A stretch of 6,193 nucleotides of DNA from Ramlibacter sp. (GCA_028292185.1 JAQGMT010000334.1:1-6193); one strand, 5' to 3'. Shown: positions 1-4,660, counted from the first letter of the stretch. Notes: a model not told the origin generated them from the letters alone. Numbers and translations: made by a program.

Positions 1-71
1 GCACTCCACTCGTTCGACACGGGGCGCGCCGCAGCAGCGCGATAGTGGGTCTTTCCGTGAAGGAGTGCCCC
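1..71 (+). other. Leader of the SDR gene with long-range inverted repeat
   Basis: This is the short non-coding stretch before the first gene. It holds a strong Shine-Dalgarno sequence, AAGGAG at 60-65, six bases before the ATG at 72. A 7-bp inverted repeat, GCACTCC at 1-7 and GGAGTGC at 62-68, covers most of that Shine-Dalgarno and could pair with it. The left arm touches the window edge, so its full length is unknown. I found no convincing promoter: TCGACA at 14-19 and GATAGT at 41-46 look like -35 and -10 hexamers but lie 21 bp apart, which is too far. Confidence 0.4.
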
Positions 72-1091
72 ATGGACAAACCCAGTGCCAAGAACCCGCC
101 GCGAGCGGGCAACGATGAAGCCGGCGAGAAGCAGCGCGAACTTCAGCGCGAGCAGGACAGCACCGACCAGCAGAGCAAGCAGCAGCAGGGCGGCGCGCCG
201 GGCGGCAAGCCGAAGGCCGTCCAGGCCGGTGCGCGCGAGCAACCCCAGCCGCCCTTTCCGGCGCAGCATCTCGCCAAGCCCGGTATCGAAGGCCAGATGG
301 AGCTCAGGCCCCGCTTCGAGGCGCCCGATTACCGCGGCAGCGCCAAGCTCGAGGGCATGACCGCGCTGATCACCGGCGGCGACTCCGGCATCGGCCGGGC
401 GGTGGCGGTGCTGTTCGCGCGCGAGGGCGCCGATGTGGCGATCGTTTACCTGAACGCGCACGAAGACGCCGAAGAAACCAAGCGGTGCGTGGAAAAAGAG
501 GGGCGCCGCTGCCTGCTCATCCCCGGGGACGTGAAGAGCTCGAAGTTCTGCGAGGAAGCGGTGAAAAGGACCGTCGCGCACTTCCAGCACTTGGACATCC
601 TGGTGAACAACGCCGCCTTCCAGCTGCATGCCAAGGAGCTCCAGGACGTGACCGACGAGCGGCTGGAAGAAACCTTCAAGACCAACATCTTCGGCTACTT
701 CTACATGGCGCGGGCGGCCGTACCGCACCTCAAACAGGGATCGTCGATCATCAACACGGGCTCGGTGGTGGGCCTGCGCGGCAGCGGGTCGCTGCTGGAC
801 TACTCGGCGACCAAGGGCGCGATCCACGCCTTCACCATGTCCCTGGCCAGCAACCTGATCGACAAGGGAATTCGCGTCAACGCGGTGGCGCCCGGCCCGG
901 TGTGGACACCCCTGAATCCGGCCGACCAGGAGCCGGAGAAGGTCAAGCAGTTCGGGCAGCAAAGCGACATGAAGCGGCCCGCGCAGCCGGAGGAGCTTTC
1001 GCCGGCTTATGTGTTTCTCGCCTCGCCGGTCTGCTCCAGCTACATCACCGGGATCGTGTTGCCGGTGACCGGCAGCGTCGGCGCTACCTGA
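72..1091 (+). CDS. Short-chain dehydrogenase/reductase (SDR), YghA/YdaD-like, with long N-terminal extension
   Basis: The 339-residue product is a classical SDR, a cytosolic NAD(P)H-dependent oxidoreductase; its substrate cannot be read from the sequence. The cofactor motif TGGDSGIG is at residues 101-108, NNAA at 179-182, the catalytic Asn is probably N205, and the catalytic Ser is S231 (NTGS). The YxxxK pair is Y244/K248 (YSATK), followed by PGPVWTP at 274-280. The first 90 or so residues precede the Rossmann fold. They are hydrophilic and rich in Gln, Glu, Lys and Pro, and look disordered. This arrangement and the PxFPAQHLxKPG-type linker resemble the YghA/YdaD (general stress protein 39) group, where an N-terminal tail is normal. 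The end reads LPVTGSVGAT rather than the usual LPVTGG. ATG at 72 is preferred over GTG at 45 because AAGGAG lies six bases upstream. It is the first of two same-strand genes. Confidence 0.93.
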   Translation: MDKPSAKNPPRAGNDEAGEKQRELQREQDSTDQQSKQQQGGAPGGKPKAVQAGAREQPQPPFPAQHLAKPGIEGQMELRPRFEAPDYRGSAKLEGMTALITGGDSGIGRAVAVLFAREGADVAIVYLNAHEDAEETKRCVEKEGRRCLLIPGDVKSSKFCEEAVKRTVAHFQHLDILVNNAAFQLHAKELQDVTDERLEETFKTNIFGYFYMARAAVPHLKQGSSIINTGSVVGLRGSGSLLDYSATKGAIHAFTMSLASNLIDKGIRVNAVAPGPVWTPLNPADQEPEKVKQFGQQSDMKRPAQPEELSPAYVFLASPVCSSYITGIVLPVTGSVGAT

Positions 1092-1144
1092 CCGCCGAAA
1101 GCCGGTGGCGGCAAGGTGCGCCGAATCCCACTAGGATAGGCAGC

Positions 1145-1804
1145 ATGAAACCCTTGAAGATCGATTTCGTTTCCGACGTGGCCTGCCCCTGGTGCGCCGT
1201 GGGCCTGGCCTCCCTCGAGCGGGCGCTCGAGAAGCTCGATGGCGAGGTCTCGGCCGAGATCCACTTCCAGCCGTTCGAGCTCAATCCGGGCATGGCGCCG
1301 GGCGGAGTGGACGCCGGCGAATACCTGACGCAGAAGTACGGCAGCACGGCGCAGCAGCAGAAGGCCTCACGCGACGCGATCCGCGCACGCGGCGCGGCCG
1401 TCGGCTTCGACTTTCGCGAACAGGGGCGCGGCCGCATCTACAACACCTTCAACGCGCACCGCTTGCTTTATTGGGCCGGCTTGCAGGATGCGGCCCGCCA
1501 ACATGCCTTGAAGAAGGCACTGCTCAAGGCCTATCACGGCGAAGGCCGCAGTCCGGAAGACGTGGCGGTGCTGCTCGATGCCGCCGGGCAGGCGGGCCTC
1601 GACACGACGCGCGCAAGCGAAATCCTGGCGGGCGACGAATACGCCCGCGAAGTGCGCGAAAGCGAGCAGAGCTTCCAGGAGTTGGGCATCCATGCCGTGC
1701 CCGCGGTGATCATCAACGGCCGTCACCTGATCCAGGGCGGTCAGCCGCCCGAAATGTTCGAGCAGGCTTTGCGCCAGATCGCGGCGGCGCCGGAAACCGC
1801 TTAG
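1145..1804 (+). CDS. DsbA-family oxidoreductase, FrnE-like
   Basis: The 219-residue protein has a thioredoxin-like fold with a helical insertion, as in the FrnE and 2-hydroxychromene-2-carboxylate isomerase branch of the DsbA family. The redox motif C14-P-W-C17 follows the first strand (residues 5-12). The cis-proline loop is HAVPAV with P186, and the C-terminal GGQPPE (198-203) is typical of FrnE proteins. NTFNAHRL (100-107) is also characteristic. C14 and C17 are the only cysteines, so the extra C-terminal pair described for Deinococcus FrnE is absent. There is no signal peptide, so it should act in the cytosol on thiols or disulfides; the partner is unknown. The residues after CPWC are AVG where many relatives have YIG. 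An AGGATAGG sequence ends four bases before the ATG, a slightly tight ribosome site. The 53-bp gap after the SDR gene holds only a 5-bp hairpin (1092-1111) without a T-tract, so cotranscription is plausible. The stop overlaps the convergent gene. Confidence 0.93.
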   Translation: MKPLKIDFVSDVACPWCAVGLASLERALEKLDGEVSAEIHFQPFELNPGMAPGGVDAGEYLTQKYGSTAQQQKASRDAIRARGAAVGFDFREQGRGRIYNTFNAHRLLYWAGLQDAARQHALKKALLKAYHGEGRSPEDVAVLLDAAGQAGLDTTRASEILAGDEYAREVRESEQSFQELGIHAVPAVIINGRHLIQGGQPPEMFEQALRQIAAAPETA

Positions 1805-1809
1805 CCGCC
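1783..1809. other. Inverted repeat spanning the convergent stop codons
   Basis: GGCGGC at 1783-1788 and GCCGCC at 1804-1809 form a 6-bp inverted repeat with a 15-nt loop. The two interlocked stop codons (TAG at 1802-1804 plus, TAA at 1803-1801 minus) fall at its right side. No T-tract follows on either strand, so this is at best a weak, possibly bidirectional, transcription end signal. It could equally be a chance product of GC-rich coding sequence. Confidence 0.2.
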
Positions 1810-2277
1810 CAGCGGCCGGTAGCGCTCGTTCACCGTCACCCAGAAATCGTAGACCTGCCGCATCTTGCGGCGCAAGTCGTCATAGTCGGTGGCCTTGCGC
1901 ACGTAGCTGTTGGCGCCACTGGCGTAGCACGCGGCGATGTCGCCCTTCTCGGTTGACGAGGAGTGCATGACCACCGGCACCGTGGCGGTGCGGGGATCGC
2001 TGCGCACTGCCTTGAGCACATCGAGGCCGTGCAGGCGCACCAGCTTCATGTCAAGGATGATCAGTTCGGGCTGCAGCCGCGTGTCGCGGCCGGCGTGGGC
2101 GCCGCGCCCGAACAGGTAGTCGAGCGCGTCCACGCCGTCGGTCGCCGTGGCGATGTCGCGCGGGTCGCAACACTCGGTCAATGCCATCACCGTCAGTTCG
2201 AGGTGATCGGGGTTGTCGTCCACCACCAATATGGAGGCGTGATTCATCTGCGGGCCCAAGCTCGTGAAACCAGCCAC
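1801..2277 (-). CDS. Stand-alone CheY-like response regulator receiver (Rcp1-type)
   Basis: The 158-residue product is a single receiver domain without an output domain, of the Rcp1-like type that has a longer loop before the phosphorylated Asp. The acidic pocket is D20/D21 (VVDDN), the predicted phospho-acceptor D76 (IILDMKL), the conserved Ser/Thr is S106 (VVMHSS), and the conserved Lys K128 (YVRK). All key residues are present, so it should accept phosphate and signal by protein contact. No histidine kinase is in the window. The start is a choice. GTG at 2277 has AAGGGAGAG eight bases upstream. ATG at 2247, which gives a 148-residue protein starting just before the first strand, has no clear ribosome site, although it matches where such proteins usually begin. 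The last codons overlap by 4 bp with the convergent DsbA-like gene. It follows the other receiver gene after 109 bp. Confidence 0.9.
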   Translation of the reverse strand: MAGFTSLGPQMNHASILVVDDNPDHLELTVMALTECCDPRDIATATDGVDALDYLFGRGAHAGRDTRLQPELIILDMKLVRLHGLDVLKAVRSDPRTATVPVVMHSSSTEKGDIAACYASGANSYVRKATDYDDLRRKMRQVYDFWVTVNERYRPLGG

Positions 2278-2312
2278 TGGCCGGACTCTCCCTTTCGATG
2301 GCCGGGCTCTCC
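2278..2312. repeat. Two-copy 14-bp direct repeat, 21-bp period
   Basis: The plus-strand copies lie at 2278-2291 and 2299-2312 and match at 13 of 14 positions (TGGCCGG, then A or G, then CTCTCC). Read on the minus strand, each copy is GGAGAG followed by an eight-base spacer-like segment. Only the gene-proximal copy runs directly into a start codon (GTG at 2277). The 21-bp period is two turns of B-form DNA. It may be a local duplication of the ribosome binding region or a paired protein-binding site. Confidence 0.5.
2286..2294 (-). promoter_or_regulatory. Shine-Dalgarno supporting a GTG start for the Rcp1-type receiver
   Basis: On the minus strand this reads AAGGGAGAG, with an eight-base spacer before GTG at 2277-2275. 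The competing ATG at 2247-2245 is preceded only by a GC-rich stretch without a purine-rich core. The site therefore favours the longer protein by ten residues. Confidence 0.5.
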
Positions 2313-2318
2313 AGCCCG
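2303..2318 (-). other. Perfect 6-bp hairpin in the leader between the two receiver genes
   Basis: CGGGCT (2303-2308) and AGCCCG (2313-2318) pair perfectly around a 4-nt loop. On the minus strand the hairpin lies just upstream of the ribosome site of the Rcp1-type receiver and is not followed by a T-tract, so it is not a standard terminator. It overlaps the distal copy of the direct repeat. It could influence read-through or mRNA stability between the two receiver genes. Confidence 0.4.
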
Positions 2319-2329
2319 ACCGTGATCCT

Positions 2330-2357
2330 ATTTTCGCACGTGCTGGGCCGTCGTCAG
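2330..2357 (-). promoter_or_regulatory. Candidate sigma-70 promoter for the Rcp1-type receiver
   Basis: On the minus strand CTGACG (2357-2352, 4 of 6 to TTGACA) is followed after 16 bp by GAAAAT (2335-2330, 4 of 6 to TATAAT). The -10 lies in the only AT-rich patch of this 109-bp gap. The 8-bp palindrome GCACGTGC (2336-2343) sits in the spacer. The match is modest, so this is a suggestion that the second receiver gene may have its own start of transcription. Confidence 0.25.
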
Positions 2358-2386
2358 CACTCGATTCCAGGCTTGAGCACCCGCGT

Positions 2387-2773
2387 TCACCGCTTGGCGG
2401 CTTCCGACAACTCGATGCAATAGCTCATCAGCGCGTCGGTCTCCATCGACTTGTCGAACACGCGGTCGCAACCGAGCGCTTCGCAGTGGCGGCGGACATC
2501 GGCGTTCGCCGTACCCGTCAGCACCACCACCTTTTGCCCGGGCTGGCGGTCGCGGCACGCGTTCAGCACACCAAAGCCGTTGCCGCCCGGCTCGAGGATC
2601 AGGTCCACGATCGCGATCTGCCAGGTGTTCGCCGGGTCCGTGAGCCAGGCGACGGCCGCCTTCTCACTGGCGGCCACGCCGACGGTTTCGATGTCGGCAA
2701 GTTCAGCCAGGGCCTCGATCAGGCTTTCCCGGATCGACAGTTTGTCTTCGACAACAAACGCTCTGAGGCTCAC
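2387..2773 (-). CDS. Stand-alone CheY-like response regulator receiver
   Basis: The 128-residue product is a single receiver domain of normal length with no output domain. The acidic pocket is E9/D10 (VVED), the predicted phospho-acceptor D57 (IVDLIL), the conserved Thr T86 (VVLTG) and the conserved Lys K108 (FDKS). It should be phosphorylated by a kinase encoded elsewhere and act through protein binding, but its partner cannot be read here. The start is GTG at 2773, because AGGAG at 2785-2781 lies seven bases upstream and the first strand begins two codons later. The frame stays open further upstream to 2857, but that would add a Pro- and Arg-rich stretch overlapping the Hsp20 gene end. It lies 80 bp downstream of the Hsp20 genes and upstream of a second, clearly different, receiver gene. 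Confidence 0.9.
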   Translation of the reverse strand: MSLRAFVVEDKLSIRESLIEALAELADIETVGVAASEKAAVAWLTDPANTWQIAIVDLILEPGGNGFGVLNACRDRQPGQKVVVLTGTANADVRRHCEALGCDRVFDKSMETDALMSYCIELSEAAKR

Positions 2774-2780
2774 CGGCGGT

Positions 2781-2785
2781 CTCCT
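2781..2785 (-). promoter_or_regulatory. Shine-Dalgarno fixing the GTG start of the 128-residue receiver
   Basis: AGGAG on the minus strand, with a seven-base spacer before GTG at 2773-2771. It decides the start against longer readings of the same open frame. Confidence 0.7.
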
Positions 2786-2814
2786 GGCTGGCGATCCGTG
2801 ATTTTGCACGCAAG

Positions 2815-2853
2815 CCGGCCTGCCGGGGGAAATAGCCGCCGTTGGCCGCGGCG
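2815..2853 (-). terminator. Possible weak terminator region after the Hsp20 pair
   Basis: Directly after the Hsp20 stop the minus strand can form CGCCG/CGGCG (5 bp, 7-nt loop), followed by CTATTT. A second small hairpin, CCGGC/GCCGG at 2815-2826, comes behind it. The T-content is poor, so partial read-through into the receiver genes is likely. I rate this as a possible attenuating element only. Confidence 0.25.
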
Positions 2854-3264
2854 TCAACCGACACGCACCTCCACGCGCCGCGGCTTGGCTTCCTCGAGTT
2901 TGGGGATAGCCAGCTTCAGCACGCCATCCTTCAGGCTGGCGTCGATGCGCGACGGATCCAGCTCGCGGCTGAGCGTGAACTGGCGCCGGTACGACGGATA
3001 CTGCGCCTCGCCGTAAACCAGCTGCATGCCTTGGGGCTGGGGTGTTTCCGCGGTGGCTTCGATGACGAGGTTGTCGCCGTCCACGCGCACGCCCAGGCGC
3101 TCGCGCGACACCCCGGGCAGGTCGGCCAGCAGGGTGATGCCGGACTCATTTTCGAACACGTCCACCGGCGGCACCACGAACGGCTGTTCGCGCCGTTGTC
3201 CGTCATCGCGGGCAGGCGCCGGCTGCTTGCCTTGGCGCTCGGAAGTCTGGATCTGGGAATTCAT
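2854..3264 (-). CDS. Small heat-shock protein, Hsp20 family (second of tandem pair)
   Basis: This 136-residue protein is an alpha-crystallin-type small heat-shock protein, an ATP-independent cytosolic holdase that binds unfolding proteins as an oligomer. A polar, Gln- and Arg-rich N-terminal arm (1-32) precedes the alpha-crystallin domain, about 33-122. The domain shows PPVDVFENE (32-40), LPGV (49-52) and the hallmark GVLKLAIPK (114-122). The C-terminal tail carries VEV (131-133), matching the I/V-x-I/V oligomerisation motif. The N-terminal arm is shorter and less hydrophobic than in its neighbour, so the two are diverged paralogues, not a recent duplication. The ATG has AAAGGAG six bases upstream (3277-3271). 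The gene follows the first hsp20 after 28 bp, so they should share one mRNA. The ribosome site sits in the loop of a small GCGA/UCGC hairpin (3266-3280). Confidence 0.94.
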   Translation of the reverse strand: MNSQIQTSERQGKQPAPARDDGQRREQPFVVPPVDVFENESGITLLADLPGVSRERLGVRVDGDNLVIEATAETPQPQGMQLVYGEAQYPSYRRQFTLSRELDPSRIDASLKDGVLKLAIPKLEEAKPRRVEVRVG

Positions 3265-3265
3265 G

Positions 3266-3280
3266 GCGATCTCCTTTCGC
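3266..3280 (-). other. Small hairpin presenting the ribosome site of the second hsp20
   Basis: GCGA and UCGC (4 bp) flank a 7-nt loop, AAGGAGA, that contains the Shine-Dalgarno sequence, immediately before the ATG at 3264. A ribosome site in a loop is usually accessible, in contrast to the paired site in front of the first hsp20. The stem is short and may be a chance pairing. Confidence 0.3.
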
Positions 3281-3292
3281 TGTGCGGATGGG

Positions 3293-3742
3293 TCAACTCA
3301 CTTCGATGCGGCGCGGCTTGGACGACTCGCGCTTGGCCACCGAGACTCGCAGGATGCCGTCGCGGTAATTGGCCTCCACCTTCGCCGGGTCCGCGTCGTC
3401 GGGCAGGCTCACCACGCGGCGGAAGCTTCCCGAGAACCGCTCTTGCGCGTACACACTGGTGGCCTCCCCCGCTTGCGGCACTGCGTTCGTGCGCTCGCCG
3501 GCGATGATCAGCAGGCCGCGGTCGACGGTCAGCTGCAATGCGCTGGGATCGAGCCCCGGCGCCAGCGCCATGACCTCGATGGAGTCAGGGGAGGCGCCCA
3601 CGTTGATCACCGGAAAGCTGGCGCCGCTCAGGCCCCGGATGCTGGATCGTTCGGCCGGGCGGAACACTTGGTCGAGCACGTCCTGCAAGCGGTTCAATTC
3701 CGAAAAAATGTCCCCTGCAGGTCTGAAGGATGCGTTCATCAT
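3293..3742 (-). CDS. Small heat-shock protein, Hsp20 family (first of tandem pair)
   Basis: The 149-residue product is a second Hsp20 holdase. A hydrophobic N-terminal arm with FRPAGDIFSELNRLQ (6-20) and DQVFRP (24-29) is typical of proteobacterial class A-type proteins and helps build oligomers. The alpha-crystallin domain runs from about 44 to 137, with FPVINVGASPDSIEV (43-57), APGL (61-64) and the closing motif GILRVSVAK (129-137). The tail has IEV (146-148), an I-x-I/V motif. Starts are stacked as GTG-ATG-ATG at 3745, 3742 and 3739. ATG at 3742 is chosen because AAGGAG (3755-3750) is seven bases upstream. It is the first gene of the heat-shock operon and is preceded by a sigma-32-like promoter and a leader able to pair with the ribosome site, so heat control at both transcription and translation is inferred. 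Confidence 0.95.
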   Translation of the reverse strand: MMNASFRPAGDIFSELNRLQDVLDQVFRPAERSSIRGLSGASFPVINVGASPDSIEVMALAPGLDPSALQLTVDRGLLIIAGERTNAVPQAGEATSVYAQERFSGSFRRVVSLPDDADPAKVEANYRDGILRVSVAKRESSKPRRIEVS

Positions 3743-3748
3743 CACAGA

Positions 3749-3775
3749 TCTCCTTTGATGGGCTGGACAAGGAAA
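3749..3775 (-). promoter_or_regulatory. Candidate fourU-type RNA thermometer hairpin over the hsp20 ribosome site
   Basis: In the mRNA, UUUCCUU (3775-3769) can pair without a gap with AAGGAGA (3755-3749), giving six Watson-Crick pairs and one G-U pair around a 13-nt loop (3768-3756). This buries the entire Shine-Dalgarno of the first hsp20. A fourth U precedes the tract at 3776, so the motif is UUUU opposite an AGGA-type ribosome site, as in known fourU thermometers such as that of Salmonella agsA, also a small heat-shock gene. The stem is weak enough to melt on heating. This is a reading by eye; no folding energy was computed. Confidence 0.5.
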
Positions 3776-3790
3776 ACACGGTACGCGCGT

Positions 3791-3809
3791 GCGCAGCCCT
3801 CGCCTGCGC
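3791..3809 (-). other. GC-rich leader hairpin upstream of the hsp20 ribosome-site hairpin
   Basis: On the minus strand GCGCAG (3809-3804) and CTGCGC (3796-3791) pair perfectly over 6 bp around a 7-nt loop. It would begin almost at the predicted 5' end of the transcript. Known thermometers of this kind often have a stable first hairpin before the heat-sensitive one. It may also shield the mRNA end. Confidence 0.5.
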
Positions 3810-3817
3810 CAACCTGA

Positions 3818-3844
3818 ATTAGCGGCGCCGCCGCGGATTTCAAG
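3818..3844 (-). promoter_or_regulatory. Sigma-32-like heat-shock promoter of the hsp20 operon
   Basis: On the minus strand CTTGAAA (3844-3838) matches the classic sigma-32 -35 element in full. After 12 bp comes CCGCTAAT (3825-3818), matching CCCCATNT at 5 of 8 positions including the last T. Predicted transcription would begin near 3811, giving a leader of about 70 nt before the ATG at 3742. Its position directly ahead of two hsp20 genes supports the call. TTGAAA could also serve sigma-70, but the facing -10 (TAATTC) is poor. Confidence 0.55.
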
Positions 3845-3850
3845 AGCCCG

Positions 3851-3869
3851 AAAAACAGCCGGGCGGGCT
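3851..3869 (-). terminator. Short hairpin plus T-tract behind the TSUP permease
   Basis: Nine bases after the permease stop the minus strand reads AGCC-CGCCC-GGCT followed by GTTTTT. The stem is only 4 GC-rich pairs plus possible wobble extension, but the T-tract is the only such run nearby and the position is right. It would isolate the permease and gcvP transcript from the heat-shock promoter just downstream. An alternative 6-bp pairing, AGCCCG with CGGGCT, would place the T-tract in its loop and weaken the terminator. Confidence 0.4.
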
Positions 3870-3877
3870 ACGGGCGG

Positions 3878-4660
3878 TCAGCGGCGGATGAGCACCGGCA
3901 ATGCCGCTGCCAGCAGCGCCACACCCGACAGCGTGAGCAGGCCCAGCACGATCGCGCGGAACACCGCCGGGCTGATGCCAGCGTAGAGGCGCGCGCCGAG
4001 CAGCGACGGAATGAGCATCGCCGGTGCGATGATCGCGAACAGCGGAATCATGTCGCGGCGCGCGATCCCGGTAGCGAGATAGGTGACGAAGGTGACGAGC
4101 AGCATCGCGAGGTTGAAATTCTGGATGACGGCGCGCTGCACGTCCTTTTCGAAGTCGCGCAGCGCGCACCACAGCGTCGGCACCACGCCGGTGAAGCCGC
4201 CCAAGGCGCCCATGAAGCCGCCCGCGGCCCCGGCCAGCGCATCCGCGCCGCGCCCGCCGCGAGTGATGCGGGGCAGCCGTGCGGAAAACATCATCAAGGG
4301 ACACATCACCACCAGCAGCAGCCCGAGCAAGCCCTTGAACAGCGGAACGTCCAGGCGGGGCAGGATGTAAATGCCCAGCGGAATTCCGGCCAGGCCGCCC
4401 AGCACGAAGGGCAGCAGGCGCTGGAAGTCGAAGCCGCGCCGCACGGTCGCCGCCGCGATCAGCTGGCCGGTCAAGGCGCCGAAGACGGCGAGCGCCGCGG
4501 CCAGTTGTGGGTCCAGCGTCCAGGCCCAGATCGACATGGCCGTGAGGCCGAAGCCGAATCCCGACAAGCCTTGCACGAAGCCCGCCAGCACGGCGCCCAG
4601 GATGACGGTGACGATCAGCGGGTCCACGGGGTCATGCCGGGATCGACGGCATTGCGGCAT
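3878..4660 (-). CDS. TSUP-family (TauE/SafE) membrane permease
   Basis: The 260-residue protein belongs to the TSUP (TauE/SafE, DUF81) family of inner-membrane carriers, whose members move sulfite, sulfoacetate or other organic anions; the substrate here is unknown. Hydrophobic segments at about 14-36, 50-70, 82-101, 107-126, 140-164, 182-200, 203-222 and 233-256 suggest eight membrane passes. The two halves carry the family's repeated glycine-rich motif, GFVQGLSGFGFGL (27-39) and GGFMGALGGFTGVVP (147-161). A charged loop (127-139) separates the halves. The start is uncertain. ATG at 4660 lies 16 bp behind gcvP, but it sits inside an inverted repeat and has no good ribosome site. GTG at 4627 would give a protein beginning MDPLIVTVILG, closer to a usual family start, but it also lacks a ribosome site. 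Being so near gcvP it may be cotranscribed and translationally coupled. Confidence 0.9.
   Translation of the reverse strand: MPQCRRSRHDPVDPLIVTVILGAVLAGFVQGLSGFGFGLTAMSIWAWTLDPQLAAALAVFGALTGQLIAAATVRRGFDFQRLLPFVLGGLAGIPLGIYILPRLDVPLFKGLLGLLLVVMCPLMMFSARLPRITRGGRGADALAGAAGGFMGALGGFTGVVPTLWCALRDFEKDVQRAVIQNFNLAMLLVTFVTYLATGIARRDMIPLFAIIAPAMLIPSLLGARLYAGISPAVFRAIVLGLLTLSGVALLAAALPVLIRR

Noticed and set aside
14..46. TCGACA and GATAGT upstream of the SDR gene as a sigma-70 promoter.
   Set aside because: The 21-bp spacer is outside the usable range; no better pair was seen.
1092..1111. A hairpin after the SDR stop as a terminator.
   Set aside because: Only 5 bp with a 10-nt loop and no T-tract; read-through to the next gene is more likely.
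485..1144. The dsbA-like reading frame remains open upstream to 485, suggesting a much longer or fused protein.
   Set aside because: The upstream part is the SDR gene read in another frame (Arg-, Gly- and Gln-rich, no domain), and a ribosome site directly precedes the ATG at 1145.
1192..1956. A plus-strand open frame crossing the end of the dsbA-like gene into the convergent receiver.
   Set aside because: Low-complexity Arg/Gly-rich translation in an alternate frame of two real genes.
2264..3016. A long plus-strand open frame opposite the two receiver genes and hsp20.
   Set aside because: It spans intergenic gaps and three well-supported minus-strand genes without any recognisable domain or ribosome site.
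3783..3790. The palindrome ACGCGCGT in the hsp20 leader as an operator.
   Set aside because: Short alternating GC palindromes are common by chance in DNA of this composition, and nothing else supports it.
3850..3875. A 6-bp AGCCCG/CGGGCT hairpin as the main terminator of the TSUP gene.
   Set aside because: In that pairing the T-tract falls inside the loop, so the shorter AGCC/GGCT stem followed by the T-tract is the better candidate.
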